From: Tillus elongatus | Lineage: Eukaryota; Arthropoda; Insecta; Coleoptera; Cleridae | DNA length: 64,000 bases | Direction of reading: 5' to 3' | Assembly: GCA_964006375.1 (NCBI GenBank) | Contig: OZ023265.1 | Location: 114,755,358 to 114,819,357, forward strand | In this document: piece after piece, positions 51,661 to 63,488 of the stretch | Layout of the letters: each line of letters opens with the position of its first letter | Position numbering within the stretch: position 1 is the first letter of the stretch | Position numbers and translations under genes: made by a program | The notes under the pieces: generated by a model | What the model was told of the DNA's origin: nothing | The model's database searches: none | Seen by the model: the letters and a program-made list of their open reading frames with translations, nothing else

Positions 51661-51941
51661 GTCTGTACGCAGCAAATGCGTTATGAAACTGAATTTTCAT
51701 TAAAATGTTTTTAATAGCAAATATGTAAGCAAGCAGGCATCAGTTTGGTTACCGGTAGAACCTATATAGTAGAAACAATGTACCATGTTTTATCAAAATA
51801 ACTTATTGTTTGAAAATGTACAAAAAAAATTCCGATAATAAACTTGAAATATTTCCGAGAAAACTGGTTTCGTAGCCAACTAACGTTAGGTTACTAGCAA
51901 ATTAGTTATTTAAATTTAATAAATACCATAAAGCACCGGAA
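51661..51941. mobile_element. MITE-like element, degraded right end
   Basis: Starts gtctgtacgcagcaaatgcg; interior ggcatcagtttggttaccgg and aaaatgtacaaaaaaaattc; the right terminus is reduced to aaagcacc. It lies 50 bp from the preceding copy in the same orientation. Confidence 0.65.
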
Positions 51942-52004
51942 CTTTTAGTTTTTGGTTTCAATAAGTCATAATTCTTGATTTTAAAGTTTTGAATTTGAGT
52001 TCAC

Positions 52005-53760
52005 GAGATTTTGGCTCTTGGTATTTGACTCGTTTAATAACCACATCACAAACCAAGTCCTCTTAAGCTCCAACGGCGACAAATCCTTCTGGACTCTTAC
52101 TAAATCTATTGGGAATAATTTCTGCAAAAGCACGTTCCCACCTCTTGTCTCAGGGGTGAAATTGTTTCTACCGCCCTGGGCAAGGCTGAACTTTTTGCTT
52201 CGTTGTTCGCCGGTAATTCTACACTCAACCTACCTCCAAATGTTCAACCACCAACAGCCCCCAATGTCGCGCATAAAATAACGGATAATATTTTCATAAC
52301 TAAAAAGGTACGAAAGATGCCCTCTTCTCTTAATACCAGAAAAGCCTCTGGCTTTGACGAGATATCAGCAATTGTTCTCAAAAAATGCGCACCAGAACTT
52401 GCCCCTGTCCTGACTCGTCTGTTTCAGATATCTTACAATAAAGGCATATTCCCTAGTTACTGGAAAACTGCTCGAGTACAACCCATCCCCAAGAAAGGAT
52501 CCAAAGCGCTTCCTAGCAACTACAGGCCTATTTATCTCCTTTTAGTCGTCTCTAAACTGATGGAAAAGTATATAAACACCGAATCACTAAAATGTCTTGA
52601 AAAACACAGTCTAATCCACGACAGGCAGTATCGATTCCGTCAGCGCAGATCGACTACCGACCTCCTTTCCTTTGTCACCCAATCTTGGAACAAGTCTATG
52701 GAACAACACGGTGAATCCTAGATTGTTGCTCTAGACATATCCAAAGCATTCGACCAGGTCTGGCACGCAGCACTGCTTAATAAACTCCCAGCCTATGGCC
52801 TACCACCAAAACTTTGTACCTGGACAGCAAATTTCCTCTCCAACAGGAGCATATCTGTTGTTGTGGATGGCCATTCCTCTAAACTGTATCCAATTAATGC
52901 AGGAGTTCCTCAAGGTTCAGCTTTAGCCCCTACTTTGTTTCTTCTCCACATCAATGACCTCCTCTCTAGCACATCCAACCCAGTTCACAGTTACGCGGAC
53001 GATAGCACCCTCCACTCAAATATACAATATTCTAAGCCTGTCTCTTTAGCCCAATTAGATGAGGATCGCAGACTCATGGAGGGTTCTGGCTCCGTGGATC
53101 TCCAAAAAATATTAGACTGGGGAAGTAGAAATCTTGTACAATTCAACCCCACCAAAACTAAGTCTTGCTTTCTTTCTCACAAGAGATACACCAGCCCTAG
53201 ACCCATCACAATGAACAACCAAGTTATTCAAAGTAATGAGTCCTTTTCTCTTGTTGGCATTTCTGTGGATCGAAATCTTAACTGGCACCAACATGTCATC
53301 ATCAATTGCAAAAGCGGCTGCTAAGGAATTAGGTTTCCTCTTCCGGGCTCGCAAATACTTTTCACCAGCTAATCTGTGTACCTTATATACTTCACAAATA
53401 AGGCCAAACCTCGAATACTGCTCCCACATCTGGGGTGCAGCTGCCGCTTCTACACTCGCTATCCTGGACTCTATTCAAAAGAGAGCTATACGTCTCATCG
53501 GTGATCCTACCCTCACCCAAAGGCTGCCATCTACCAGGAGAACAGAGCAAATGCACCCTTTTACTGTCCAGGTCACCAGACATAGAACATCTTGTTATGC
53601 CCGCTCTTTTGTCCCGAGGACTTCCAAGTTGTGGAATTCCTTGCCGGCACATGTTTTTCCTTCTCCTCCGAACCTCCAAACCTTCAAGTCCAGAATTAAC
53701 AAGCTGCCTCTTTCCTCCTTGTCAACACCCACGGTACGATAGTATTTAGGCTGTAAGCCC
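52005..53760 (+). pseudogene. 5'-truncated LINE with jockey/CR1-like reverse transcriptase
   Basis: The longest LINE in the window. RT order: KSFWTLTKSIGNNF; RKASGFDEISAIVLKKCAPE; FPSYWKTARVQPIPKKGSKA; NYRPIYLLLVVSKLMEKYI; QYRFRQRRSTTDLLSFVTQS; VALDISKAFDQVWHAALLNK; INAGVPQGSALAPTLFLLHI; YADDSTLH (catalytic motif intact, about 52,993); then thumb text and KSRINKLPL near the end. An in-frame TAG at 52,719-52,721 and frameshifts near 52,150 and 53,320 disable it, and the N-terminal endonuclease is missing. It ends with tgttgttgaaattaaaaaaag as a short 3' tail. Residual coding quality suggests a moderately young insertion. Confidence 0.88.
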
Positions 53761-54225
53761 TCGTGGTGTGTTGTTGAAATTAAAAAAAGACTATGAAATG
53801 TTGGTCTTGAATGGGAAGCACGAAGTTTGAGAAACACTTCTTTAAGGCAAATTAACTGGTTACAAATAGCCAACGAAACAGGTGAGTTCAACCCTTTGAA
53901 CTAAATTAGTTTCGTCATATTCGTTTCATCCCTTTCGAATTGTTTTTGGCAACCTGAACGAGCCAAGACCAGTTTAGAACAATTCTGTTTCATTTTTTGC
54001 AGTTACATTGCTAATATAAAGCTACGTAATTCTATTTCAAATTATTTTTACTTAGTGTGTATTGTAGTTTAAAAATCTGAAATGAAACCAATTTGCCGTA
54101 ATTCTGTAACTAAAATATTTGACTGATCACATCAACGGTATCAGAACTGCTGTCAATATACTTTAAATCCATCACTTTGATATTTATTTTACCAATTCAA
54201 TTTTTGTCTGTGATAGGAGTTGCCT
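53761..54225. other. No gene recognised
   Basis: Spacer with no supported feature. Confidence 0.45.
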
Positions 54226-54745
<520 letters not shown>

Positions 54746-56260
54746 TTGAGTTTTTTAAGATTAGATTGTATCAGTAAATGCCAACCAACGAGCATTAGAC
54801 TCGAGTTTATTTCTAATGCATAGCATGCAGCACTTATCACTAAGTAACAAATCTGGCCGGATCACAAAAGTAACAATTTTCAATATAGAAGTTATTTTAC
54901 AGTTTGACTGACAATCATAACAGTTGATTTTATTGTCAATATCAATGCATAATTAAATCTAATTTTGATAATATATGTGTCCTAGAAGTTAATGACGATC
55001 TGGTATTTCTATCCTATGTTATATTTAATCCACCAAATAAAAACTATTGTTGTGTTTTACTTATCATTATTATTACTATAATAAACTTCCTTGTCGGTGC
55101 TTCCTGTGTTCGTTAGTAGTGTATATAAGTTAAATAATTTGTTGTGAATACCAAAATGTTGAACTAATATCGTTATCTAGAAAAAGTAACAAAATTTTGT
55201 ACTAAGAGTCTAAATAAATATGAGCTTTTTGTCAAAGTCAACCCAAAAAGAGTAAGTATCCATTTTAATTAAACTTTCGAGTATTTCCAATTTTTCAATT
55301 ACACTTTTTAGACAAATTAAGAAACCAAAACAAAATAAATAACACCAGGAAAACCTCTACCATATCTTTATTTAAAGTTATTCAATTTTAACCGGCACCA
55401 TTAAATTATCATCTCAATTATTAATCTGTTTCTCTTTGAGTAATTATTATTGATTTTACTTTAGAAGAAGGGTTCGTGGTAAGGGTCGAATTTGTTAGAT
55501 TATTAACAGGCTACTGGTGCAAGATTTCAAAAACAAATATATTACTGAATAAAGTATGGTTACTTTGTAAAAGACATTTCTCCATAAAACACAAAGTATT
55601 TGCAAAACATAAAACCGTAGTTTTTGTCAACAACACGTAAGCATTAAATCCCCGCTTTACATCTTAAACGCTTAAAGTATTATAGCACTTTTTGTTTATT
55701 ACAGATTACCTTTTTTCACTAAAGAAAGCAAACAAAAAGCCAGTGAAGATGACAGTAAATAATAGCATGGTTGATAATACCAGAACTAAATTTAGGGGGA
55801 GATGAGATTATACAAACAAAAACACGAAAACATGAAACAAATAACACAGCATATACGCTTATCCCTATTTAGCATCTCAATATCTGAATAACAAATCTTG
55901 ACGGAAAGATGCCGCTCTCAAGTACCCAAAGCAAGAAGCACCGACCGCAGCGAACATTAGCTTGCTAATTTCAGCGATTGATATTACGATAGCAAAAGAA
56001 TTTTTCAGCCAGTGTGTTTATTGATGCTGATATGCAAATGTTCTTTCATGCTACTTTTCAAGTGTGTCGACAAGGAACTCATCTTGTGCTTTGCTGCCGG
56101 CGAAAAATATGATAACACCAAAAGTTTAATTAATAATCTGATGATCTGGTGATGTCAACCAATTTAAAATTGTGTTAATTATGAAAATTTTAATGAGAAC
56201 TCTTATGATTTATAAAACGCTTCTTGGACTACTTGCCTCTAAAAGCTAACGCTTGTATTA
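54746..56260. other. No gene recognised
   Basis: About 1.5 kb of AT-rich DNA without a supported gene or recognisable repeat. Confidence 0.45.
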
Positions 56261-56261
56261 T

Positions 56262-56560
56262 TTACGAGGTCGTATTGAAACATTTTTAGCTTACTGTAGA
56301 GACAAACTAGATTTGCAACACAAAATATTTTATTTCTCAAAACAATCTCCTCGTAATTGGACACCTTTACTATAGCGAACTTAACACGCTTCTAATGGAC
56401 GCAAAAATTGCCCTTTCTTTAAAAGCCCAGTCTCGACAGCTTCTACTACCTCTTTGTAAGAATGAACTTTTAGATCTTTTACACTTTTAAGATCTGGGGA
56501 ATGGGCAAGAGTAATTTAAGCCCTTAGAACATATGATTTGTATGCAGAAGCAAAATCTTG
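56262..56560 (-). pseudogene. Mariner (DD34D-like) transposase C-terminal remnant
   Basis: Minus-strand text SPDLKSVKDLKVHSYKEVVE, AVETGLLKKG and, after a frame change, RYSKGVQLRGDCFEK followed by a stop resembles the C-terminal end of mariner transposases (the usual RW-KC-GDYFEK ending). The adjacent sequence tacgaggtcgtattgaaac at 56,262-56,281 fits a mariner terminal repeat. No other part is present. Confidence 0.5.
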
Positions 56561-56611
56561 GAAAAAAAAACATTTTTTTAATTAGGTTTCCTTACAACTT
56601 CCATTGTTTTT

Positions 56612-56846
<235 letters not shown>

Positions 56847-56876
56847 TTAAGTTTTTCCGACGGTAATAGTGTTATT

Positions 56877-57217
56877 TATCAAAAAATTGTGGGAAAGCCG
56901 TCAGTTGCAAAATAAAACTCCTTATTATAGGCCGAGCTTCGGAAAAAATTACTACATTCTCAAGGCTACAACATGAAAAGAAAAAAGTTTACAATTCACA
57001 TGGGAAAAATATAAAAATTTAAAATACTTACATATAACGTGAGTTCTACTAAACTAATTATTCAGTAACAAACATAAAAAACATTTTTATAAATTTGACT
57101 GAAGTCGAAAAGTGCCAAACTGACATATAAAGCTAACTATTATCTAATTAATTTTTTGTTTTTGTCTAGGAAATATAAATAGAGGTAGTGACTTCTAAAA
57201 TTATTATCTTTCTTTAA
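56877..57217 (-). repeat. PLE (second family) 3' end, left arm of an inverted repeat
   Basis: About 341 bp matching 57,374-57,719 in inverted orientation at roughly 92-95% identity by eye. It contains the end of the endonuclease frame (FRSHYLYLYFLDKNK, then a stop near 57,140) and the 3' UTR. Confidence 0.8.
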
Positions 57218-57372
57218 GTTTATTAAATTGTCGTTAAAAGTAATTTCAAATTCTTCTAAACACATTCTTTTATTACTTAAGGTTTCACAGTGTAAAATAG
57301 AAACATTACTAAAATTTATATTGTGGCCAGTGTCAAGATTATGTTCTGACAGAGCACAAGTTCTTTTTTGTA
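57130..57372 (-). pseudogene. PLE GIY-YIG endonuclease C-terminal fragment
   Basis: Minus-strand frame TCALSEHNLDTGHNINFSNV, SILHCETLSNKRMCLEEFEI, TFNDNLINLKKDNNFRSHY. The ALSEH...TGH...N block, followed by an E-I-N helix, is the C-terminal signature of PLE endonucleases (compare the KEH/HHID region of the first family). GIY-YIG and RT are missing. No hammerhead motif was recognised at the ends of this family. Confidence 0.65.
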
Positions 57373-57373
57373 A

Positions 57374-57719
57374 TTAAAGAAAGATAATAATTTTAGAAAT
57401 CACTACCCCTATTTATATTTCCTAGACAAAAACAAAAAAAATTCAATTAGGTAATAGTTAGCTTTATATGTCAGTTTGGCACTTTTCGACTTGAGTCAAA
57501 TTTATAAAAATGTTTTTTTTATGTTTGTTACTAAATAATTAGTTTAGTAGAATTCACGTTATATGTAAGTATTTTAAAATTTAATATTTTCCAATGTAAA
57601 TTGTAAACTTTTTTTCTTTCCATGTTGTAGCCTTGAGAATGGAATAAATTTTCCGAAAGCGGGGCCTATAATAAGGAGTTTTATTTTGAAACTGACGGCT
57701 TTCCCACAATTTTTTGATA
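57374..57719 (+). repeat. PLE (second family) 3' end, right arm of an inverted repeat
   Basis: The plus-oriented partner of 56,877-57,217; starts ttaaagaaagataataattt and ends cccacaattttttgata next to a short (TA)n at 57,718-57,741. Confidence 0.8.
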
Positions 57720-57741
57720 TATATATATATATATATATATA

Positions 57742-58750
<1,009 letters not shown>

Positions 58751-58754
58751 AATA

Positions 58755-58905
58755 ATAAGTCAATTTTGATTAAATTTGGAAGATACCAGTCTCTTGCAAG
58801 GGCTTGGATAGGTGTGTTAACCGGGAAAATCGGACCAGTTTTTCCGGAACATTTTCAGTTTTTCTTTTGGAACATTTTTTAGATCTCTAGGTAAAAAAAG
58901 TTATT
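58755..58905. repeat. MB-family fragment
   Basis: Only the post-microsatellite block remains: gtcaattttgattaaatttg, gggcttggataggtgtgtta, accgggaaaatcggaccag. Confidence 0.65.
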
Positions 58906-59078
58906 GAATTTAATAAAGAAAACAAAAATTTGGTGACACCGCATGGTTAAAGAAGTGCGCTTTCATGGCACGAACAGAGAAACGCGACTGAACCTTACGG
59001 TTAAGACGTTTGAATTTTTTAAACAATTTATTTAATGACTTACACAATTAATACTTAATATGAAATTACAACATAAGT

Positions 59079-59081
<3 letters not shown>

Positions 59082-59150
<69 letters not shown>
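59082..59150. repeat. (TA)n microsatellite abutting an LTR-like end
   Basis: About 34 TA units ending exactly where the LTR-like sequence TGTTAGCACACGATG begins. Confidence 0.95.
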
Positions 59151-59154
<4 letters not shown>

Positions 59155-59440
59155 AGCACACGATGTGCAGAGTCTTAAGTTAGCAACAAGAATGAAGAAC
59201 GCCTCGCTGAAGGCGAGCCGCCTATTTATAACATGTCACCCAGGTGTGGCACCATTGTTCTCCCGAGGTGACTTTCAGTTTACCTGACACAGTTTCCCAC
59301 GTGTCAGCTTCACTCTATTACGTCGTTCCCAAGGTCTCTTCTATATTGCTGATTGGAAGGTGCCTTCTATATTCCTGATGACTCGGCCATCCTGTTCTGA
59401 GAAGGTTACTTGTTGTAATAATGGTCTATTGTAGGTGGTC
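59151..59440 (-). promoter_or_regulatory. LTR-like segment of a gypsy/errantivirus-type element
   Basis: Read on the minus strand: a purine-rich tract (aaaggagggaggagataaat, about 59,441-59,460), then about 290 bp including gtgaagctgacacgtgggaa and a TATA box with context ttataaataggcggctcgcc (about 59,215-59,235), ending gtgctaaca directly at (TA)n. The order PPT, U3, TATA, short R/U5 is that of a 3' LTR. Known gypsy-group elements favour TATA-rich targets, which fits the flank. No second LTR is in the window. Confidence 0.45.
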
Positions 59441-59992
59441 TATTTATCTCCTCCCTCCTTTGAAGAACGGTTCGTTCCGGATTTTCAGGGGAAATCTGGT
59501 TTAGATATTTGCTGGATTTTCTTCCTTGTTTTTTTTTCCACTTCTTCAACCCCATTCTCGTTGCTGTTGTTTTGATGGCAATTATGACAGCCACATATAA
59601 TAATATAGTCCGTATACTCAGGTATATTGATCGGCCCTGGTATGTTTCTCTTGATCGTTTGAAGTTGATTCTGTATTTGATCGATGTTGTGTAGCTGTAC
59701 GTTTTCTAATGTTAATTCGGGTACCTTTTCTGGAATGTTTGGATCTTCTTGATTCGGGGATTCTAATTTGGGTAGACTGAACAGTTGTTAAGTCTCCGAC
59801 GTTGTTGAGCTGGTCTTGTAAATTTTGTTTCCGATCGTTAATTGGAAATTTGGTTGAAGAATAATGAGTTTGGTACCTTTGATTATATTGGTCCACTCTT
59901 TGCAAGTTACTCCATCTCTTCTGGTGCCACAACAATGTACTGACTGGTTCCATATCAGTAGATAGGGAGTCACCTGGGCCCACCCCCTCCAC
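59441..59992 (-). pseudogene. Internal remnant of an LTR element, possibly env-like
   Basis: The minus strand has overlapping open stretches. One includes WNQSVHCCGTRRDGVTCKEW; another a Gln/Asn/Pro-rich segment (LENVQLHNIDQIQNQLQTIK); a third, next to the polypurine tract, a short hydrophobic run and then a basic tail ending NRPPTIDHYYNK. A coiled segment, a hydrophobic segment and a basic tail just upstream of the LTR would suit the C-terminus of an errantivirus envelope-like protein, but the frames are broken and the resemblance is weak. It could equally be an unrelated remnant. Confidence 0.3.
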
Positions 59993-60000
59993 TTTTTTCT

Positions 60001-60030
60001 GCGCATGCGCGTGACGTCATGCGCATGCGC
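60001..60030. promoter_or_regulatory. NRF1-CRE-NRF1-like composite palindrome
   Basis: GCGCATGCGC, then GTGACGTCAT, then GCGCATGCGC. The outer decamers match the NRF1 core and the centre is a CRE/ATF octamer (TGACGTCA at 60,012-60,019). The arrangement is nearly a perfect palindrome. A functional role is inferred from motif identity only. Confidence 0.6.
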
Positions 60031-60150
60031 TGACCTGTGACAGTTGACAGCTGACCTGTCAGTGTTGACAGGTGTCAAATGTCACTGACCTGACAGCTGT
60101 CAGCTGTCAGACCTGTCAGATGTCAGATCTGACCTGTCAAATGTCAGATG
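60031..60150. promoter_or_regulatory. Cluster of TGACAG/CTGTCA motifs
   Basis: Dense, overlapping TGACAG and CTGTCA half-sites, including the full dyads TGACAGGTGTCA (60,066-60,077) and TGACAGCTGTCA (60,091-60,102). They match the known binding dyad of TALE homeodomain proteins (TGIF/MEIS type). Confidence 0.5.
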
Positions 60151-60480
60151 ACGTCACAAGCATTCCAAGATGGCTGACCTGTGTCCATAGACAGCCGCAA
60201 CCCGGGTTTCTATGGAACTGTCAGATGACGTCAGATGTTCCAAGATGGCAACCCCTGTCCATAGACAGCCGCAACCCGGGTTAGGTATTAACTGTCTTAT
60301 GTCTGACCTGAGATGACGTCAAATGCCCAAGATGGCAGCCTGTCATGATGTTCCATAGATATCTACAACTCCAGGTTAGGTATTAACTGTCTTATGTCTG
60401 ACCTGTGATGACGTCACAAGCGTTCCAAGATGCCTGACCTGTGTGTCCATAGATATCTACAAGTCAGGTCTCCATGTGTG
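60145..60480. repeat. Four tandem modules of CRE plus CCAAGATGG
   Basis: TGACGTCA at 60,149, 60,226, 60,314 and 60,409 is followed after 13-16 bp (start to start) by CCAAGATGGC (60,165, 60,240, 60,327) or CCAAGATGCC (60,425). Longer shared text (tgtccatagacagccgcaac, aggtattaactgtcttatgt) shows tandem duplication with periods of 77, 88 and 95 bp. CCAAGATGG resembles a YY1 site. Confidence 0.75.
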
Positions 60481-60499
60481 TTTGTCGAATACCAGCTGT

Positions 60500-60750
60500 C
60501 TGATTGTTTATTGAGGTTATGTTCACACACACGTGTTGATTACCATTCATCTGTTTGTTTATTAAGGTTATGTTTGTATTTGTTATGTCGTCAACGTGCT
60601 ATCTGTTTGTTTATTAAGGTTATGTATGTATTTGTTTATTAAGGTTATGTATGTATTTGTTTATTAAGGTTATGTTCGCACACACGTGTTGATTACCAAT
60701 CATCTGTTTGTTTATTAAGGTTATGTTTGTATTTGTTTATTAAGGACAGC
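60500..60750. repeat. Tandem TGTTTATTAAGGTTATGT repeats
   Basis: At least six near-identical copies of tgtttattaaggttatgt, several separated by atgtattt, in a higher-order pattern with cacacacgtgttgattacca (60,525 and 60,674). TGTTTATT fits a forkhead-type site, which may be coincidental. Confidence 0.8.
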
Positions 60751-60849
60751 TGTCTGTTGTTTATTGTGTGTGGTAAGGTGTATTGAAGTTTGTTAGGGTA
60801 TTTCGTTTTTGGCGGGAAATTTGAATTTGTTTGAAAATTACTGTCTGTT

Positions 60850-60951
60850 GTGTCCAGAGATCTGACTCATCGAGCTAGAGAACATTCTATTTGTAAAGTT
60901 GTAGAGTGGGAGAATATTCCCTAGCTCGAGGGGAGACATCTGTTGGACACA
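60850..60951. other. Long imperfect hairpin
   Basis: Arms 60,850-60,889 and 60,911-60,951 are about 40 bp each and pair over most of their length; the longest uninterrupted run is CGAGCTAG. The loop is about 21 nt. The overall size (about 100 nt) is similar to a pre-miRNA hairpin. Confidence 0.5.
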
Positions 60952-61840
60952 GTCATTCGGTTTAGCACACACATACATATATTAGGAAGATATATTGAGC
61001 GGGTAATTTGAAATTTGATTTTAATTTGAAATATGATTTTTGAAAGAAAAGCATTCGCCTGAAATTAGATTTGAATTAGATTCGAACCCCAACCATACAG
61101 CTTACTAAGATATGCAAACGTCCCTAAACCGATCATGCTATTCAGACATACGGTGAAAGTTTGTTCGCAGTGGTATATATAAAACAAAACCTGTTGCTAT
61201 TTACATATGATAATTTAAAAACGAGTTTATCAGGCTGATGAGTGTGTGTGTGTTTGGGCAGGGGTGGTATCTCTATTACATTCCAATTTGAATATATAAT
61301 AGGTACGGTAATTTTTTAAAAACAATTGTATATTTATATATTATAGTAAAAGATATTTTATAGTAAAAGATATTTAAAGACGTTCCAATTTACATATCTA
61401 ATATCAAATTCTAAAAACAAAAACGTTTGAAGTAAACTATCAATAACAAAACGTATTTACATCTAGATATGATAATGAATTTGTTTAATGGGGTAATAAA
61501 ACTGAAGACCGGGTTTTATGGAGGTTTGTTTATGTTAGTGTTTTCCTATTAGAATGAATTTATATAGGGAGTGATCAAAAAACACAAGTAACAAAACTCG
61601 ATTTAAAACAAGAAAACTAAACTTTGATATACGAGGATTGTTTGATAAGTATTGTTTGTATGCAAACATAAATAATATAATAGTATACTTACATACAGCA
61701 AGAGACGTCATACATGTTTCACGGTTTAACACACACTGACCTCTGTTGAGGTCTTGAATGGGGGTCGTTATAGAAATAACACAGTTGTTTAATGACATCC
61801 ACTTGAACCAAACAAAACATATAGACGCTGTTGTTGATTG
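60952..61840. other. No gene recognised
   Basis: Non-coding sequence between the motif-rich block and the capsid genes. One 87-codon open minus frame (61,798-61,535) has no recognisable motif. Confidence 0.4.
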
Positions 61841-61844
61841 TTAA

Positions 61845-62030
61845 CACACACACACACACACACACGTCATGACAGCTCGAAGTATTTGCTTAGACTGACA
61901 GAGCTGTGTAATAAAAGACAGACAGACAATTGATTGCCCAACAAGTATCATATAGAACCTTGTTTGAGCTTGTACAGCTGTTTAACAAACACGTCATGAC
62001 AGCTCGAAGTCTTTGCTTAGACTGACAGAC
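61845..62030. repeat. (CA)n and a 40-bp direct repeat
   Basis: A short (CA)n ends near 61,865. Then acacgtcatgacagctcgaa plus gtatttgcttagactgacag at 61,862-61,901 recurs at 61,989-62,028 with one difference. Confidence 0.85.
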
Positions 62031-62094
62031 AGAAAGGGGTTAATCAAAATGCAACAAAATAAAAATAAAACAACTGTTTTACATACAATAAAAA

Positions 62095-62100
62095 TTTATT
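62095..62100 (-). terminator. Poly(A) signal AATAAA downstream of the capsid gene
   Basis: AATAAA on the minus strand, about 60 nt beyond the stop codon at 62,161. Confidence 0.5.
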
Positions 62101-62160
62101 AGGATTAATTAAGTTGTACATATTGATACATAAATGACATACATAAATGACATACTATTA

Positions 62161-63366
62161 TTACATAATGGCTCTAACGATGCCCGTTAGAGGTTTATAT
62201 TCCATTACACTGTCATGAATAACCAAACAATAAACACGAGTATTTTTAGGGAAGTTGGCGTGACTCATAAACTCCACCTTAATGTCCACCGTTGAAGACT
62301 TGATTGACTCGTTCTGGTGCTGACAGTCAATCACAAATAGAGCTCTGTCTTTAAACTCGTCATAATTCAAGATAGGCTCCGACATGGTTTTATAACAGAA
62401 GCTTTTTTGAAAATCTGTATACATGTTATAGGCTTCTGCATATTTCGATTTCTCAAAATCCATATTCATAGATTCATAAGGGTAGCATTCTGAATTTAGA
62501 AACACTCTGAGGTCCAACATACCAATGTTATCGAAATAGTCTGACCTCTTCTTCACGTTATCCTTACGATCTGTTTGAAATGCTATAATCACATATCGAG
62601 GTCTTTCCAAGTTGGTTGCCGTTTTAACAGCCCACACATCTCTGTTGATATCTCTGAGTGCTGGTAACTCATATATGTCCCATTTGCGGTATGCGAGAAA
62701 TATAGAGGTGTCTTTTGCTATTTTATCCATCAGTTCCAATTTCATTTTATCATTGGGAAAGACATGTTTTACCTTTAAAAACATATTGGTTACGGTAATT
62801 TTTGCTCGTGCCGTACCTGTGCTGTAATAGCCGTTGGAATCGTTTCGACTTCTTGTAAAGCGGAAAGTATGTTTGCCACAGAGAACTCCTTTGAAATGAT
62901 GAAAGAAACTGAAGAGGAACCAAACAGGTATGAGCATGTGAAACTTGTTATCATTTAAGGTGATGTGCTCCGACGACACATTCAGACCGGCGTTGCTAAG
63001 AGATTGGGCTTCATTCTTACTGAACGATAGCAGACTTTTGATGATGGTTGTGGTGTATGGGTCTCGCACTCGTTCCACTTCCTTGTTATTTAACTCATAG
63101 GTCATTGATTCAAACAGAGCTGCTCCTCCATTATTTGACAGATAACAAGCACCAGTGGCATTTTGGACTGCTACAGGTTCCAGAGCACCTTCGATTATTA
63201 GAGCTGACTCGGCCAGACATACGAACGCATCTTGTTGGTTGATGGCTATTTCAATTTCATCGCTGTTACCAAACGATTTAGTTGGTGAATAGTAAGAGCG
63301 CAGCTCTTCTCGATCGATGCCATCATCAAACACGGGTTCTTTGAATATTTCTAGTTTTGACGACAT
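62161..63366 (-). CDS. Double-jelly-roll (DJR) capsid-like protein, Polinton/adintovirus type
   Basis: 401 residues from the ATG at 63,366. The frame stays open 31 codons further upstream but contains no earlier ATG, and the MSSKLEIFKEPVFDDGI start suits the family. Recognisable blocks are the N-terminal YYSPTKSFGNSDEIEIAINQ, ALIIEGAL and GAALFESMTYELN; a middle PRYVIIAFQTDRKDN and FLNSECYPYESMNMDF; and C-terminal FVIDCQHQNESIKSSTVDIK and PLTGIVRAIM. This order is that of the DJR-like proteins widespread in arthropod genomes and related to Polinton major capsid proteins. Its role would be to form capsomers. It is uninterrupted. The gene upstream encodes a likely penton partner. Virion formation is not shown, and a domesticated host role is possible. 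Confidence 0.75.
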   Translation of the reverse strand: MSSKLEIFKEPVFDDGIDREELRSYYSPTKSFGNSDEIEIAINQQDAFVCLAESALIIEGALEPVAVQNATGACYLSNNGGAALFESMTYELNNKEVERVRDPYTTTIIKSLLSFSKNEAQSLSNAGLNVSSEHITLNDNKFHMLIPVWFLFSFFHHFKGVLCGKHTFRFTRSRNDSNGYYSTGTARAKITVTNMFLKVKHVFPNDKMKLELMDKIAKDTSIFLAYRKWDIYELPALRDINRDVWAVKTATNLERPRYVIIAFQTDRKDNVKKRSDYFDNIGMLDLRVFLNSECYPYESMNMDFEKSKYAEAYNMYTDFQKSFCYKTMSEPILNYDEFKDRALFVIDCQHQNESIKSSTVDIKVEFMSHANFPKNTRVYCLVIHDSVMEYKPLTGIVRAIM

Positions 63367-63462
63367 GATAACCCAGGCTTTGCAGGAACTCAATATTATC
63401 GGGACGAAGCGTACCCTTTGACGTGTCTGACTCAACTGAATTTGTTGTGCTAGATGCACTTG

Positions 63463-63470
63463 CTTTTATA
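63463..63470 (-). promoter_or_regulatory. TATA box-like element upstream of the DJR gene
   Basis: TATAAAAG on the minus strand, about 97 nt upstream of the ATG at 63,366 and about 20 nt downstream of the preceding gene's stop codon. The spacing would give a short leader if transcription starts about 30 nt downstream. It suggests the two capsid-type genes are separately transcribed. Confidence 0.45.
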
Positions 63471-63488
63471 TCCTTAAAGACCAACATA

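Noticed and set aside
53112..53891. Minus-strand open frames of 95-105 codons opposite the LINE
   Set aside because: They are antisense shadows of the plus-strand reverse-transcriptase frame.
60072..60642. Two 70-codon open frames in the 60-kb block
   Set aside because: They run through tandem regulatory-like repeats and have no recognisable protein features.
63367..63459. Extended N-terminus of the DJR protein (31 more residues)
   Set aside because: The extension has no ATG, overlaps the TATA-like promoter region, and its residues do not resemble the family start.
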